From NCBI GenBank assembly GCA_029066805.1, contig JAIEFT010000040.1, positions 1 to 64,000 on the forward strand: a DNA stretch of 64,000 nucleotides, in the 5' to 3' direction. The notes beneath the pieces were generated by a model. It was not told the DNA's origin. It made no database searches and saw only the letters and a program-made list of their open reading frames with translations. The first letter of the stretch is position 1. Each line of letters begins with the position of its first letter. Positions 17,219 through 25,679 of the stretch are shown piece by piece. Origin of the DNA: Clostridiales bacterium (GTDB taxonomy: Bacteria > Bacillota > Clostridia > Christensenellales > Pumilibacteraceae). The position numbers were made by a program, and so were the translations under genes.

Positions 17219-17989
17219 ATGAAAAGTATAGTAATCGTGGGCGGCTCGTCGGGCATCGGGCTGGCAACCGCACAGAATCTTTTGGATAGCGACTGCGTCC
17301 TCACCAACATATCCAGAACGCCGTGCGCTATGGCGGGCGTCACAAATATCACCGCGGACGTCACGGACGCAAAAGAGCTTTGCGCCGCGATAAACGCCGT
17401 GGATAGGATCGACGCGATAGTCTATTGCGCGGGCGCGTCGCTCGCCGCGCCGATCGAATACGTTGAGCACGACGACGTAGACTACGTGTTTAACGTGAAT
17501 ATGATCGGCGCGATAGAATGCATAAAAGCCGCCATCCCCAGACTGAACAAAAGCGACAATCCCAAGGTGGTACTGCTGTCGTCGGCAGGCGGCATTGCGC
17601 CCATTGCATTCGACAGCTTTTATTCGGCTGCCAAAGCCGGTCTTTTCGCGCTCGCCCTATCCGTTAGGCTAGAGTGTCCAAAAATAAAATGCACGGCAGT
17701 GGCTGTGCCTGCGACTCAGACAGAATTTTCATTCGAGCGCAAAATATACACCGATTGCGGTGAGTACAACAAACAATTGAAGTCGGCGTCTGACGCGCTG
17801 ATAAAAATGGAACAGACGGGCTACTCCGCCGAATATGTGGGCAAACGCGTAGCGGCAATACTAAAAAAACGCAATCCTCCGCCCAAAGTTACTATAGGCA
17901 CAAAAAATAAGCTCATGCTGTTTGCGTACAACCTGCTGCCGTGGCGGCTTAAGCTGTACGCGCTCAGAAAAATTTATGATTTAAAATAA
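17219..17989 (+). CDS. Short-chain dehydrogenase/reductase
   Basis: 256 residues from the ATG at 17219. A Rossmann NAD(P) motif, GGSSGIGLA, follows the first strand; YCAG, LLSSAGG and the catalytic YSAAK are in the usual places. The C-terminal 30 residues are hydrophobic and basic, resembling SDRs that associate with membranes. Substrate is unknown. No ribosome-binding site precedes the ATG, and an AATACT box ends six bases before it, so it may be another leaderless gene, though the -35 is not convincing. Monocistronic and convergent with recF, with repeat R1 between them. Confidence 0.88.
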   Translation: MKSIVIVGGSSGIGLATAQNLLDSDCVLTNISRTPCAMAGVTNITADVTDAKELCAAINAVDRIDAIVYCAGASLAAPIEYVEHDDVDYVFNVNMIGAIECIKAAIPRLNKSDNPKVVLLSSAGGIAPIAFDSFYSAAKAGLFALALSVRLECPKIKCTAVAVPATQTEFSFERKIYTDCGEYNKQLKSASDALIKMEQTGYSAEYVGKRVAAILKKRNPPPKVTIGTKNKLMLFAYNLLPWRLKLYALRKIYDLK

Positions 17990-17994
17990 ATGGC

Positions 17995-18172
17995 TGAGAT
18001 TCTTCACTGCGCTACGCTTGTTCGGAATGACAAAAACGAATTAAAGAAAGAGGATGAGATTCTTCGGCGGGCAGAAAATGCTCGGAATGACAAAAAAAAT
18101 TTAAATTTGTCACTCCGAGTGCAGCAAGAAGTCTCATCCTTATTTCATTCGCATTCTTAATTCTGCATTAAA
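17995..18172. repeat. Dispersed palindromic repeat R1, long copy next to recF stop
   Basis: Carries a doubled left arm (GCTGAGATTCTTC and GAGGATGAGATTCTTC, each followed by CGGAATGACAAAA), one right arm (TTTGTCACTCCGAG...AGTCTCATCC) and the ATTCTTAATTCTGCATT tail. The tail runs into the recF stop codon at 18173. Confidence 0.7.
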
Positions 18173-19228
18173 TCAGATTTCTATTATATTGACGCTTTCG
18201 TCAAAGTCGGTCTTGTCTGTTGTCGTAATAATCGACTGAAATCCGTCCAACGCATCTATAAGCTTTTTGCGGCGGTTCTCGTCCAACTCGCTGAACACGT
18301 CGTCCAGCAGCAGTATGGGCGAAGTGCCAAGCACCCTGGTAAGTAACTGCATTTCCGCCAGCTTCATTGCGAGCGCGGCGGTGCGCTGTTGCCCCTGCGA
18401 GCCGTAGGCGCGCACGTCCACACCGTCCACCGATATAATAATATCGTCCTTATGCGGACCTGTGTGCGTGTACTTTAGTCTGTAATCGCTTTCTCGGTCG
18501 CGCACAAAGCCTGCCAAAAGCTCGCGCTTGATATCTTCTATACCGTCCCCTGCCACGCCGTCGTAGTCAAGACCGAGCGCCTCCTTGCCGTCCGTCAAGA
18601 ACGCGTGCCTGTCTGCGGCAAACGGCGTAAGCTCGCGAACAAAGCCTCTGCGGCTCTTTATTATCTTAGCTCCCACATCGGCGAGAAGCTCGTCCCACGG
18701 CGCGAGCGTGTTATCGTTTGCACCGCCGCTTTTTAGCAGTTTATTCCGGCTCGCCAAAATCTTGCCGTACTGCGACAGCGCGGCAAAGTACGCCTTGGAA
18801 ATCTGGCACAGCGAAATGTCCATAAACCGCCTGCGGTCGGCGGGCGCGTCCTTAATAATCTTAAGTCCGTCGGGACAAAACAGCACTACGGGGCACACGC
18901 CCATCAGCTCGCTCATTCGCGTAATCGGCAGGTTGTTCACGGAAACGCTCTTGTTCACGGTGCGGTCGATTATGATTTTTACCGTTTCGGTAATGCCGTC
19001 CTTTTCCGCCGCGACAAATATAAACGCGCGCTCTTTGTCGCTCTTTATAAGCTCGCGGTCGCGCGGTGTGCGAAACGACTTTCCTACGCCCGCAAAGTAC
19101 ACGGCCTCCAATAGATTGGTTTTGCCTCGCGCGTTTGCGCCCACAAACGCATTTCGGTACGGCGCAAGACTAATCGTGCGTTCTGCGGCGTTGCGGTAAT
19201 CCTTGACTTGTAATTGCTTGACCGTCAC
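18173..19228 (-). CDS. recF: DNA replication and repair protein RecF
   Basis: 351 residues, SMC-like ABC ATPase acting with RecO and RecR at single-strand gaps. Walker A is GANARGKTN near residue 30, the signature is GSQGQQRTAALA, and Walker B with D-loop is ILLLDDVFSELD. The start is GTG, overlapping the TGA stop of the upstream MBL-fold gene, so translation is coupled. It is away from the usual dnaA-dnaN-gyrB neighbourhood. Repeat R1 abuts its stop codon. Confidence 0.96.
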   Translation of the reverse strand: MTVKQLQVKDYRNAAERTISLAPYRNAFVGANARGKTNLLEAVYFAGVGKSFRTPRDRELIKSDKERAFIFVAAEKDGITETVKIIIDRTVNKSVSVNNLPITRMSELMGVCPVVLFCPDGLKIIKDAPADRRRFMDISLCQISKAYFAALSQYGKILASRNKLLKSGGANDNTLAPWDELLADVGAKIIKSRRGFVRELTPFAADRHAFLTDGKEALGLDYDGVAGDGIEDIKRELLAGFVRDRESDYRLKYTHTGPHKDDIIISVDGVDVRAYGSQGQQRTAALAMKLAEMQLLTRVLGTSPILLLDDVFSELDENRRKKLIDALDGFQSIITTTDKTDFDESVNIIEI

Positions 19229-20661
19229 TTTCTTTTCCCGCCGCCGCTTTTGCTCTTATTGCTTACAGCCGAATTTGCTTTTTTATTGCCGGACTTTTTG
19301 CCTGTGCTCCCGCTGTTTTTGCCGGAGCTCGAACCATTCATATCCGTATTGCCGACGATTGCAATATGCACAACCGCCGCAACAACAATCGCGGCGTAAA
19401 CCACCCAAGCAACCACGCCCCAAGTGAGCTTGATACTGCCTACTTTGCGATAAACCAAAACCTGCTCTTTCTTTTCGGTTTCCGGTTTGTCGGCGGGGTC
19501 TGTTGTTACCGGCGCGTCGGTCGCCTTGTCGCCGTAGTACAAATTGTAAACGCCGTTCCCGTCCGCACGCACGGAAAGCGTAATGTCGCCCAAAACGTCT
19601 GTGCGCAAAATATTATCCTCGGGCACGCCCATATTTCTAAGTCTGTCCAGCGTTTCGCTGTGCGGATGTTTATAGGAATTGCCCTCGCCGCACGAGATAA
19701 TGTAGTACGCGTATTTTGCGCCGTCGGGCGTGGTTATTGCGTCAATATATCCCTGCGACGTGGAGGTGCGCGAACCGTGGTGTCCGCACTTGATAGCATT
19801 AACGGTATAGCTGTCCGTAAAAATATCGTACTTATCGGCAACGCCGTCGGTGGGCGCGGCTTGCACTTTTGCCACAAACTCCGCCTCGTTGGCTTTTTCG
19901 GCGTCGCCCGAAAGCGCGAAGTTGAACCCATTATAGCTGAGTATCATTATCGGCGAGTAGTCGTTCCAATCGGTATACTTTTCGGACAACGGCGAATAGA
20001 ACGTAAATGAATACATATTGTCTTTGCCGATTATGGTCTGATTTTCGTCCGCAGGGTCTGTCACATAAACCACTGTAGGCTGCCCGTCGATTTCCGTATA
20101 CATCGACTCGATAGCCGTGCGGTACGTCGCAGTATCTTTGTCTTTGGGCAAATCGCCCGCAGGGTCAACGTAACTTCCATTGGTCGCCTGTACGTTCGGA
20201 CGGTAGGACACGCGCGCGGGATATTTATTAAGCACAAAGTCCATGCTGCCGCAATGGTCGGAATCGGGATGCGTCAGTATCGCGTAATCGAAGTATCTGA
20301 ATTCCGCGCCTAACGTATTGCTTATAAACCCGTCAATCGCAGTTTCGACGTTCTTTTTGTTCTCGCCGGCGTCGATTATCATGGTCTTGCCGTCGGGCAG
20401 CTCTATTATCGTACAGTCGCCCTGCCCCACGTCAACATAATGTATGTACAGCCCCGCGCCGCCGTCTGCGGCGGAAGCATACACGCCGTCGGACAATGTT
20501 ACAATATCGTTTTTTTGCACGCTGTCCGCGTCAACATAGTACAACAGCCCCAGCTTGAGCTCGATATCGCGCGACCACACCATAGACACACCAAGCACAA
20601 TCGCCAAAATTATAAGCGCTATAATATCAATAATAAGTATTTTCTTTTTTGCGTCAGTCAT
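19225..20661 (-). CDS. Membrane-anchored MBL-fold hydrolase (ComEC C-terminal-like)
   Basis: 478 residues. A first membrane span lies at about 10-29. A metallo-beta-lactamase fold of the ComEC/Rec2 type follows: YVDVGQGDCTII, then the metal motif HPDSDHCG, an ALSGD block and GHHGSRTSTS. A second span is near residues 415-440, and the tail is rich in Ser, Gly and Lys. In competence proteins this domain is an extracellular nuclease candidate; here there is no channel domain. It overlaps recF by four bases, an unusual pairing. Function beyond a predicted surface phosphoesterase or nuclease is inference. Confidence 0.78.
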   Translation of the reverse strand: MTDAKKKILIIDIIALIILAIVLGVSMVWSRDIELKLGLLYYVDADSVQKNDIVTLSDGVYASAADGGAGLYIHYVDVGQGDCTIIELPDGKTMIIDAGENKKNVETAIDGFISNTLGAEFRYFDYAILTHPDSDHCGSMDFVLNKYPARVSYRPNVQATNGSYVDPAGDLPKDKDTATYRTAIESMYTEIDGQPTVVYVTDPADENQTIIGKDNMYSFTFYSPLSEKYTDWNDYSPIMILSYNGFNFALSGDAEKANEAEFVAKVQAAPTDGVADKYDIFTDSYTVNAIKCGHHGSRTSTSQGYIDAITTPDGAKYAYYIISCGEGNSYKHPHSETLDRLRNMGVPEDNILRTDVLGDITLSVRADGNGVYNLYYGDKATDAPVTTDPADKPETEKKEQVLVYRKVGSIKLTWGVVAWVVYAAIVVAAVVHIAIVGNTDMNGSSSGKNSGSTGKKSGNKKANSAVSNKSKSGGGKRK

Positions 20662-20691
20662 AATATCTTGTCCTCCTTATCTCAAAAGCTT

Positions 20692-20818
20692 TTGAAAGCA
20701 CAGTCGCGCGTCAGGCGGGCAACAGGCGGCGATCCGACCGAAGGGAGTGTAGACACACCTACATGACCGAGGCGGGTTGCCGCGCGTAGCCCGCATCACG
20801 CGATGAATGCGCTTTCAA
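20692..20818. repeat. Multi-stem palindromic element overlapping a stop codon
   Basis: Outer arms TTGAAAGC / GCTTTCAA (20692-20699 with 20811-20818), then TCGCG / CGCGA (20704 with 20799) and GCGGGC / GCCCGC (20715 with 20789), enclose a small hairpin GTGTA...TACAT. The right arm supplies the last codons and stop of the patatin gene. It is the only content of the 134-base gap. Confidence 0.6.
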
Positions 20819-21587
20819 TTTCGTCCATTTTTTCCATAGTCGCCTTGTAGCCTAACTCTATCATGTCCAAATATCCCGCCTTGCTCGTCGCCCTGTACGC
20901 CGAAGTATCGGGGGCTATAACAACGTCGGAATGCATAAGCCCGACTACGGAAGCGTTTGCGCTCATAATGGAAAACATCGCTTTGAGCACGTCAAACATA
21001 CCCGTTCCGTCTGTTCCGCTGCCGCGCGTAGAGTGCACGTCCACCGTTACGACTCTGTCCGCGCCCAGCATTTTGCACACATCGGCAGGAATGTTGTTGG
21101 TAAGCCCGCCGTCACAAAGATTTTTTCCGTCCATAGATAGCGGCGAGTACACTATGGGGAATGCCGACGACGCGGAAACCGCGTCGATGACCGACCCGTT
21201 AGAGAGTATTACTTGCTTGCCCGTTTTTAGGTCTGTCGCGACCGCGGCGTACTTTTTGGGCAAGTCTTCTATTTGCACATCGCCTATAACGCGACGGAGT
21301 ACGTCGCCTATCTTGCGCGGATCGTCCGACTTAAACAGCAGCCTGCCGTGAAAATCGATACGATCGAGCGTGTCCGATATCTTTATGATATCGTCGGGCG
21401 CAACGCCTGCGCAATACAGCGCGCCGATGATGCTTCCGACCGACGTACCCACGCAAATATCAAAGTCGATATTGCGCTCTTTAAACGCTTTGAGCGCACC
21501 GACCTGTACAAATCCGCGCGCTCCGCCTCCGCCGAGCACAAGCCCGACCGATGATGATTTTGTGTTTGTTCTTTCTTGGTTCGGCAT
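20796..21587 (-). CDS. Patatin-like phospholipase (RssA type)
   Basis: 263 residues. The oxyanion loop GGGGARGF, the nucleophile elbow GTSVG and the catalytic Asp in DGGLTNNIP make the Ser-Asp dyad of bacterial patatins. Cytoplasmic, no signal peptide. The natural lipid substrate is unknown. It follows pdxT by nine bases in the same direction. Its last codons are contributed by a palindromic element, so the native C-terminus may have been altered. Confidence 0.9.
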   Translation of the reverse strand: MPNQERTNTKSSSVGLVLGGGGARGFVQVGALKAFKERNIDFDICVGTSVGSIIGALYCAGVAPDDIIKISDTLDRIDFHGRLLFKSDDPRKIGDVLRRVIGDVQIEDLPKKYAAVATDLKTGKQVILSNGSVIDAVSASSAFPIVYSPLSMDGKNLCDGGLTNNIPADVCKMLGADRVVTVDVHSTRGSGTDGTGMFDVLKAMFSIMSANASVVGLMHSDVVIAPDTSAYRATSKAGYLDMIELGYKATMEKMDEIESAFIA

Positions 21588-21596
21588 ACGGCTGAA

Positions 21597-22166
21597 CTAA
21601 ATCTTGGCTTCAACCATATTGCAAAAATACTTATGCACTCGATTGTCGCGCGTCATTTCGGGATGGAACGCCGTTGCGAGAACGTTGCCGCTGCGCACCG
21701 CTACGGGACGCTCGTCGCATTCGGCAAGCACGGTCACATTATCGCCGACGCGCGTGATGTGCGGCGCACGAATAAATACCATGTTCACATACATGCCGTC
21801 AAAGTCGCCCTCGCCTACAAAGCTGTCGCTGTGCCGACCATAACCGTTGCGCTTGACGTCCACGTCCAAAACGGACAGGCACGGGCTTTCGCCCTCTATG
21901 CGGTCAGCCAAAAGTATCAGACCCGCGCAAGTGCCCCAAACAGGCATGCCCGCAACGATCCGCTCTTTTATGGGCGTGAAAAGACCAAACTCTTCGATCA
22001 GCCGACGAAGCGTCGTGCTCTCTCCGCCGGGGATAATAAGCCCGTCCACAGCGGCAAGATCGTCAATCGTCCGCACCATGACCGTGTCGATCTTTTTGTT
22101 GACCGACTTGATCATCTTTATATGCTCGGCAACCGAGCCCTGCAATGCCAATACTCCTATAGTCAT
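21597..22166 (-). CDS. pdxT: Pyridoxal 5'-phosphate synthase glutaminase subunit
   Basis: 189 residues. Class I glutaminase: GVLALQGSVAEH at the start, IIPGGEST, nucleophile GTCAGLIL, and AFHPEMT with the catalytic His and Glu. It supplies ammonia to PdxS for PLP synthesis from ribose 5-phosphate and glyceraldehyde 3-phosphate. It lies downstream of pdxS, separated by 115 bases that contain a repeat copy. Confidence 0.96.
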   Translation of the reverse strand: MTIGVLALQGSVAEHIKMIKSVNKKIDTVMVRTIDDLAAVDGLIIPGGESTTLRRLIEEFGLFTPIKERIVAGMPVWGTCAGLILLADRIEGESPCLSVLDVDVKRNGYGRHSDSFVGEGDFDGMYVNMVFIRAPHITRVGDNVTVLAECDERPVAVRSGNVLATAFHPEMTRDNRVHKYFCNMVEAKI

Positions 22167-22175
22167 GATTACTCC

Positions 22176-22281
22176 AATTGAGAATTCAGAATTATTGATT
22201 ACTCGCTTCGCTCGTTCATCATTTTAGCAAATAGCTACGGCAAAACTCCACTAATTCTTAATTCATAATTCTGAATTATTT
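22176..22281. repeat. Diverged R1-type repeat between pdxS and pdxT
   Basis: TTGAGAATTCAGAATTATT on the left and AATTCTTAATTCATAATTCTGAATT on the right are inverted tails of the R1 family. The core is diverged (TTACTCGCTTCGCTCG). The right tail ends at the pdxS stop codon, as in other copies. Confidence 0.55.
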
Positions 22282-23184
22282 TTACCAGCCACGCTTGGCA
22301 AGACGCTCGGCATCCGTCATGCTCTCAACGTCAACGCCGGTCATAGCCGCGCCAAGCCCGTAGCTGACTCCCGCGAGAATGGCGGGATCGCCGTAGTACG
22401 CAACCGCCTTGACAATCGCTTCGGCGCGGCGTTTGGGGTCGCTCGACTTGAATATACCGCTACCCACAAACACGCCGTCCGCGCCTAACTGCATCATGAG
22501 CGCGGCGTCGGCGGGAGTCGCTATGCCGCCCGCGGCAAAGTTGACGACGGGGAGCGCCTTGTTTTTTGCTACGTACCTGACAAGGTCGAGCGGTGCGCCG
22601 ATGTCTTTGGCATAAGTCGCAAGCTGTTCGCTTTGGAGCGCCGCTACTTCGGCTATCTGCGTGCGCATTTTACGCATGTGCTTGACGGCTTCGACGACGT
22701 TGCCTGTGCCCGCCTCGCCCTTTGTGCGGATCATGGACGCACCTTCTGCTATGCGGCGGAGCGCCTCGCCAAGATCGCGCGCGCCGCACACAAACGGCGT
22801 TTCAAACTTGGTCTTGTCAATATGATAAGCGTCGTCGGCGGGAGTGAGGACCTCGCTCTCGTCTATGTAGTCGATTTTTATCGCTTCCAAAATCTGCGCT
22901 TCCACAAAATGCCCGATGCGCACCTTGGCCATGACGGGAATGGAAACCGCCTTTTGGATTTCGGAAATCATTTTGGGATCGGACATGCGCGCAACGCCGC
23001 CTTCCTTTCTGATGTCCGCGGGAACGCGCTCAAGCGCCATAACCGCGACCGCGCCGGCAGCTTCCGCTATCTGTGCCTGCTCGGCGTTGGTTACGTCCAT
23101 AATTACGCCGCCCTTCAGCATCTGTGCGAGGTTGCGATTCAAAAGCTTTCTGTTAGCCGCTTTGGTATCTTCTTTGCTTGCCAT
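22282..23184 (-). CDS. pdxS: Pyridoxal 5'-phosphate synthase lyase subunit
   Basis: 300 residues from the ATG at 23184, which has AAGGAG six bases upstream; the longer frame starting at 23217 lacks one. TIM-barrel PLP synthase: [21 protein letters not shown], the lysine in [19 protein letters not shown] and VGSGIFKS are all diagnostic. It forms a dodecamer with PdxT. rplI lies 76 bases upstream on the same strand. Confidence 0.97.
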   Translation of the reverse strand: MASKEDTKAANRKLLNRNLAQMLKGGVIMDVTNAEQAQIAEAAGAVAVMALERVPADIRKEGGVARMSDPKMISEIQKAVSIPVMAKVRIGHFVEAQILEAIKIDYIDESEVLTPADDAYHIDKTKFETPFVCGARDLGEALRRIAEGASMIRTKGEAGTGNVVEAVKHMRKMRTQIAEVAALQSEQLATYAKDIGAPLDLVRYVAKNKALPVVNFAAGGIATPADAALMMQLGADGVFVGSGIFKSSDPKRRAEAIVKAVAYYGDPAILAGVSYGLGAAMTGVDVESMTDAERLAKRGW

Positions 23185-23260
23185 AGTATACTCCTTGTCC
23201 GACGAAAAGTCGGTCATAAATTTTCAGTGATATTTCCGCTTGCGCGGAAGTGTTGACAGC

Positions 23261-23707
23261 TTATTCTGCCGCAACGACGTTGACGTTGAGCTTGCCCGAA
23301 ACTTCGGCAAACGGCTTGATCGTCACAACGTACCGCCCGAGCGACTTGATGGGTTCGGATATAACGATCTTCTTTTTGTCGAGCTCGATGCCCATAGCAT
23401 TAAGCGCGTCGGAAACCGCCGCAGTGTTGAGCGCGCCGAACAGCTTGCCGTTTGCGCCCGTTTTGATTTTGACTGTAACGGTAATGCCCGCCAGTTTTTT
23501 GCACAGCGCGACCGCCTCGTCATGCTCTATTTTGCGCCGACGCTCTTCCGCTTCCTTGGAAATCTTTATGCTGTTCAGCGCCGACGACGTGGCGGGCTGA
23601 GCAAGATTGTTCGGGAACAAATAGTTGCGCGCGTAGCCGTCCGAAACGTCTATCACCTCACCCTTCTTCCCCTGAGCTTTTACATCCTTTGTCAGTATAA
23701 CTTTCAT
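23261..23707 (-). CDS. rplI: 50S ribosomal protein L9
   Basis: 148 residues, normal length. The N-terminal rRNA-binding domain (KVILTKDVKAQGKKGEV, GYARNYLFPNNLA) is joined by a long basic helix to the C-terminal domain. It has its own strong promoter (23749-23777). Upstream on the same strand is a DUF2232/YybS-like membrane gene, the classic yybS-rplI neighbourhood, although the gdpP gene normally between them is absent. Confidence 0.96.
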   Translation of the reverse strand: MKVILTKDVKAQGKKGEVIDVSDGYARNYLFPNNLAQPATSSALNSIKISKEAEERRRKIEHDEAVALCKKLAGITVTVKIKTGANGKLFGALNTAAVSDALNAMGIELDKKKIVISEPIKSLGRYVVTIKPFAEVSGKLNVNVVAAE

Positions 23708-23748
23708 CGTCTCGTTCTCCTATATGTGTGCAATCTAATATCTGTATT

Positions 23749-23777
23749 ATTCTATCAAAAGCCTTCGCCTTTGTCAA
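23749..23777 (-). promoter_or_regulatory. rplI promoter
   Basis: TTGACA, 17-base spacer, TAGAAT reading leftward. Confidence 0.75.
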
Positions 23778-23859
23778 GCTAATAATAAAGGCAATTATTG
23801 TCATAAAAAAGAGTTATTAATAATGGCGCGAAGCGCAGTCCGACACTATTCACTCTTAT

Positions 23860-24924
23860 CTATTCACTTTTGATATACTCAACCCAAAATCTGATGTTTA
23901 GTATGCAGTCGCACACGCCTAATACGGACAGCAAAAACAGCGCAAACGGAAACAGCACTGCCGCTATCCCGATCACGGCAAGAACGATATACGCCGCGAC
24001 CCTCGCCTTGCCGCCGAACATCGCCGCAAAGTAGCCCAGTAGCGTGAAACACCCGAACGCGGCGGGAATGGAAGTGAATGTGTGCATGACGGTTGCCGAT
24101 AGCGCGCCGTACCCGCCGACAAAGCTTAACACTACGCCGGTCACCGTCGCCGGCAACGCCATAGTCCAAAGGTATGCACGCGGCAGCTTCATGTCGCCCA
24201 GCCGCGAGTCGAACCGCGCATTGCCATACCCCTTGACTTTACAGTTCAATCCCGTAGCGACGACAAACCCGACAAGCGCGAGCACCGCACCGTAGTGAAT
24301 GCAGTAGTACCAAATATAAGCGTCGTATTCGTCCTTTGCCCATTCGGAAAGGCTTTTCTGCGCCTCGTCGGCATAGCCTAAGTCGCCTGGCTTGAGCTTA
24401 TCCTTGCCCGGCGTCGGCTTCTTTTGCGCGTCGTAGTAGTCGCGTGCAAAGAATGATATGACAGGATCGGACTGCTCTTGCAAAACGTACTTAGCGGCTA
24501 TATCGCCTATGGGGATACCCTCCGCGCCGCGCACAATGCCCACGCCCGCGAACGCACCGACTACGGCAAAGCACACCGCAACGGTTGCGCAAAGCAGGTA
24601 CTGCGAATTACTAAACTGCATGCTTATTACCAAGCCGCAAAACGCAAAAAACAGCGCGACAAAAAATATAACCGATAAAATATCGTAATTGAATGTAAGC
24701 GACAGTATACCGTAAAATACGACACAGCATAAAGGCAAATACGGTCCGAACCGCCTATATAATAGGTAAAGCAGCGGGAGCACAACAGGCAGAAGCGGCA
24801 ACGCAACCGACGGCATAGCGCCCGCAAGCGCCAGAATGAGCGGAACGGCAAAATACAGCAAAGCCTCGCCCGCTTTGCGCGCGCGTTTAGCGTGGATATT
24901 CGTTTGCCTTTTGCCGGTTTGCAT
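23860..24924 (-). CDS. YybS-like (DUF2232) multi-pass membrane protein
   Basis: 354 residues with about eight hydrophobic segments. One large hydrophilic loop (about residues 140-205) includes a lysine-rich stretch. The last span followed by CDCILNIRFWVEYI resembles the end of YybS/DUF2232 proteins, and the position upstream of rplI fits that family. Function in the family is poorly known; a transport or cell-division-related role is sometimes suggested. The ATG at 24924 sits six bases after a TATAAT box with no ribosome-binding site, so the mRNA is probably leaderless. Confidence 0.72.
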   Translation of the reverse strand: MQTGKRQTNIHAKRARKAGEALLYFAVPLILALAGAMPSVALPLLPVVLPLLYLLYRRFGPYLPLCCVVFYGILSLTFNYDILSVIFFVALFFAFCGLVISMQFSNSQYLLCATVAVCFAVVGAFAGVGIVRGAEGIPIGDIAAKYVLQEQSDPVISFFARDYYDAQKKPTPGKDKLKPGDLGYADEAQKSLSEWAKDEYDAYIWYYCIHYGAVLALVGFVVATGLNCKVKGYGNARFDSRLGDMKLPRAYLWTMALPATVTGVVLSFVGGYGALSATVMHTFTSIPAAFGCFTLLGYFAAMFGGKARVAAYIVLAVIGIAAVLFPFALFLLSVLGVCDCILNIRFWVEYIKSE

Positions 24925-24930
24925 GCGGTA

Positions 24931-24960
24931 ATTATATCACAAAACAATGCGGATGTTCAA
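24931..24960 (-). promoter_or_regulatory. Promoter of the leaderless yybS-like gene
   Basis: TTGAAC, 18-base spacer, TATAAT reading leftward, with the -10 ending six bases before the ATG. The -35 lies inside the left outer arm of the palindromic element at 24948-25232. Confidence 0.65.
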
Positions 24961-25232
24961 CCCCGATAGATACATTTTTACGGGCAAATCGCGGGCTATA
25001 CATGCGAAGCGTCGCTTGACGTACCGCAGAGAGTACAACTGCGCTCCGTTTCGCACATCTATCCTCGCGATTTGCCTCGTAAAAACGCTGTGCGCTTGAA
25101 GCGAGGCTGTTTTTAGGCTATATCAAGGCAAACGAGCGAAGTTGTAGTGGTGCTACTACGAGCGACTTTAACGCGGATAGAGCCAAAAACAGCCCGCTAT
25201 CAAGTGTGTCCATTGGGAGTTGAACATCCGCA
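24948..25232. repeat. 285-bp three-way-junction inverted-repeat element
   Basis: A perfect 14-bp outer stem (TGCGGATGTTCAAC at 24948-24961 with its complement at 25219-25232) extends by CCC/GGG. It encloses two long hairpins: arms 24975-24993 with 25066-25085 (TTTTTACG...GCAAATCGCG), and 25105-25124 with 25175-25194 (GGCTGTTTTT...GGCTAT). Smaller hairpins (GTAC...GTAC, GTAG...CTAC) cap each. It has no significant open frame and fills most of the 380-base gap between yybS and the DUF1540 gene. Confidence 0.7.
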
Positions 25233-25262
25233 CGCAAAGCAACATGAATAATAAGGCGCGAA

Positions 25263-25291
25263 TTGACAATAATATATATTACCTTTATATC
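25263..25291 (+). promoter_or_regulatory. Promoter of the DUF1540 gene
   Basis: TTGACA, 17-base spacer, TATATC, followed by an AGGAG site at 25294-25298 ahead of the ATG at 25305. Confidence 0.7.
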
Positions 25292-25304
25292 ATAGGAGTA
25301 AATC

Positions 25305-25607
25305 ATGTACGATCTTAAATGCGGACAGAAAAATTGCAAACACAACCACGGATATTGCTGCTGCGCAAAAGACATTGCGGTGTCGGGCGGAACGCAGTGC
25401 ACAACTTATGAAGCATGCGAAACCAAAGGCGACTACAAAACGGAAGCCGCCGCGGACTTTAGCAAGCCCGATTTTTCGATTGACACTTGCGTGGCGTGCA
25501 ACGCGCCCTGTCTGTTCAACCGCGCGGCAAAGTGTATAGCCAACGGCATAACCGTTTCCACCGCCGAGGACGGCACGGCCGAATGCCTCACCTTCATCAA
25601 AAAGTAA
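25305..25607 (+). CDS. DUF1540 cysteine-rich protein, two domains
   Basis: 100 residues with two DUF1540-like units. The first is CGQKNCKHNHGYCCCAKDI followed by Cys-Thr-Thr-Tyr; the second is CVACNAPCLFNRAAKCIANGI ending in ECLTF. Each has the spaced cysteines and Asn seen in this family, common in Clostridia and probably metal binding; the role is unknown. A good ribosome site (AGGAG) and promoter support expression. It ends in a strong terminator at 25638-25670. Confidence 0.85.
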   Translation: MYDLKCGQKNCKHNHGYCCCAKDIAVSGGTQCTTYEACETKGDYKTEAAADFSKPDFSIDTCVACNAPCLFNRAAKCIANGITVSTAEDGTAECLTFIKK

Positions 25608-25637
25608 CGCAAATAATAGAATACTAAGGCTACAAAC

Positions 25638-25670
25638 AAGAGGGCTGTCGCTTTGCGCGACAGCCCTCTT
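25638..25670. terminator. Bidirectional terminator
   Basis: AAGAGGGCTGTCGC and GCGACAGCCCTCTT form a perfect 14-bp stem with a five-base loop between the convergent DUF1540 and HNH genes. Confidence 0.85.
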
Positions 25671-25679
25671 GCAATATAA

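Noticed and set aside
24948-25232. Retron or group II intron at the cloverleaf element
   Set aside because: No reverse transcriptase gene nearby and no domain V or msr/msd-like layout that I can recognise.
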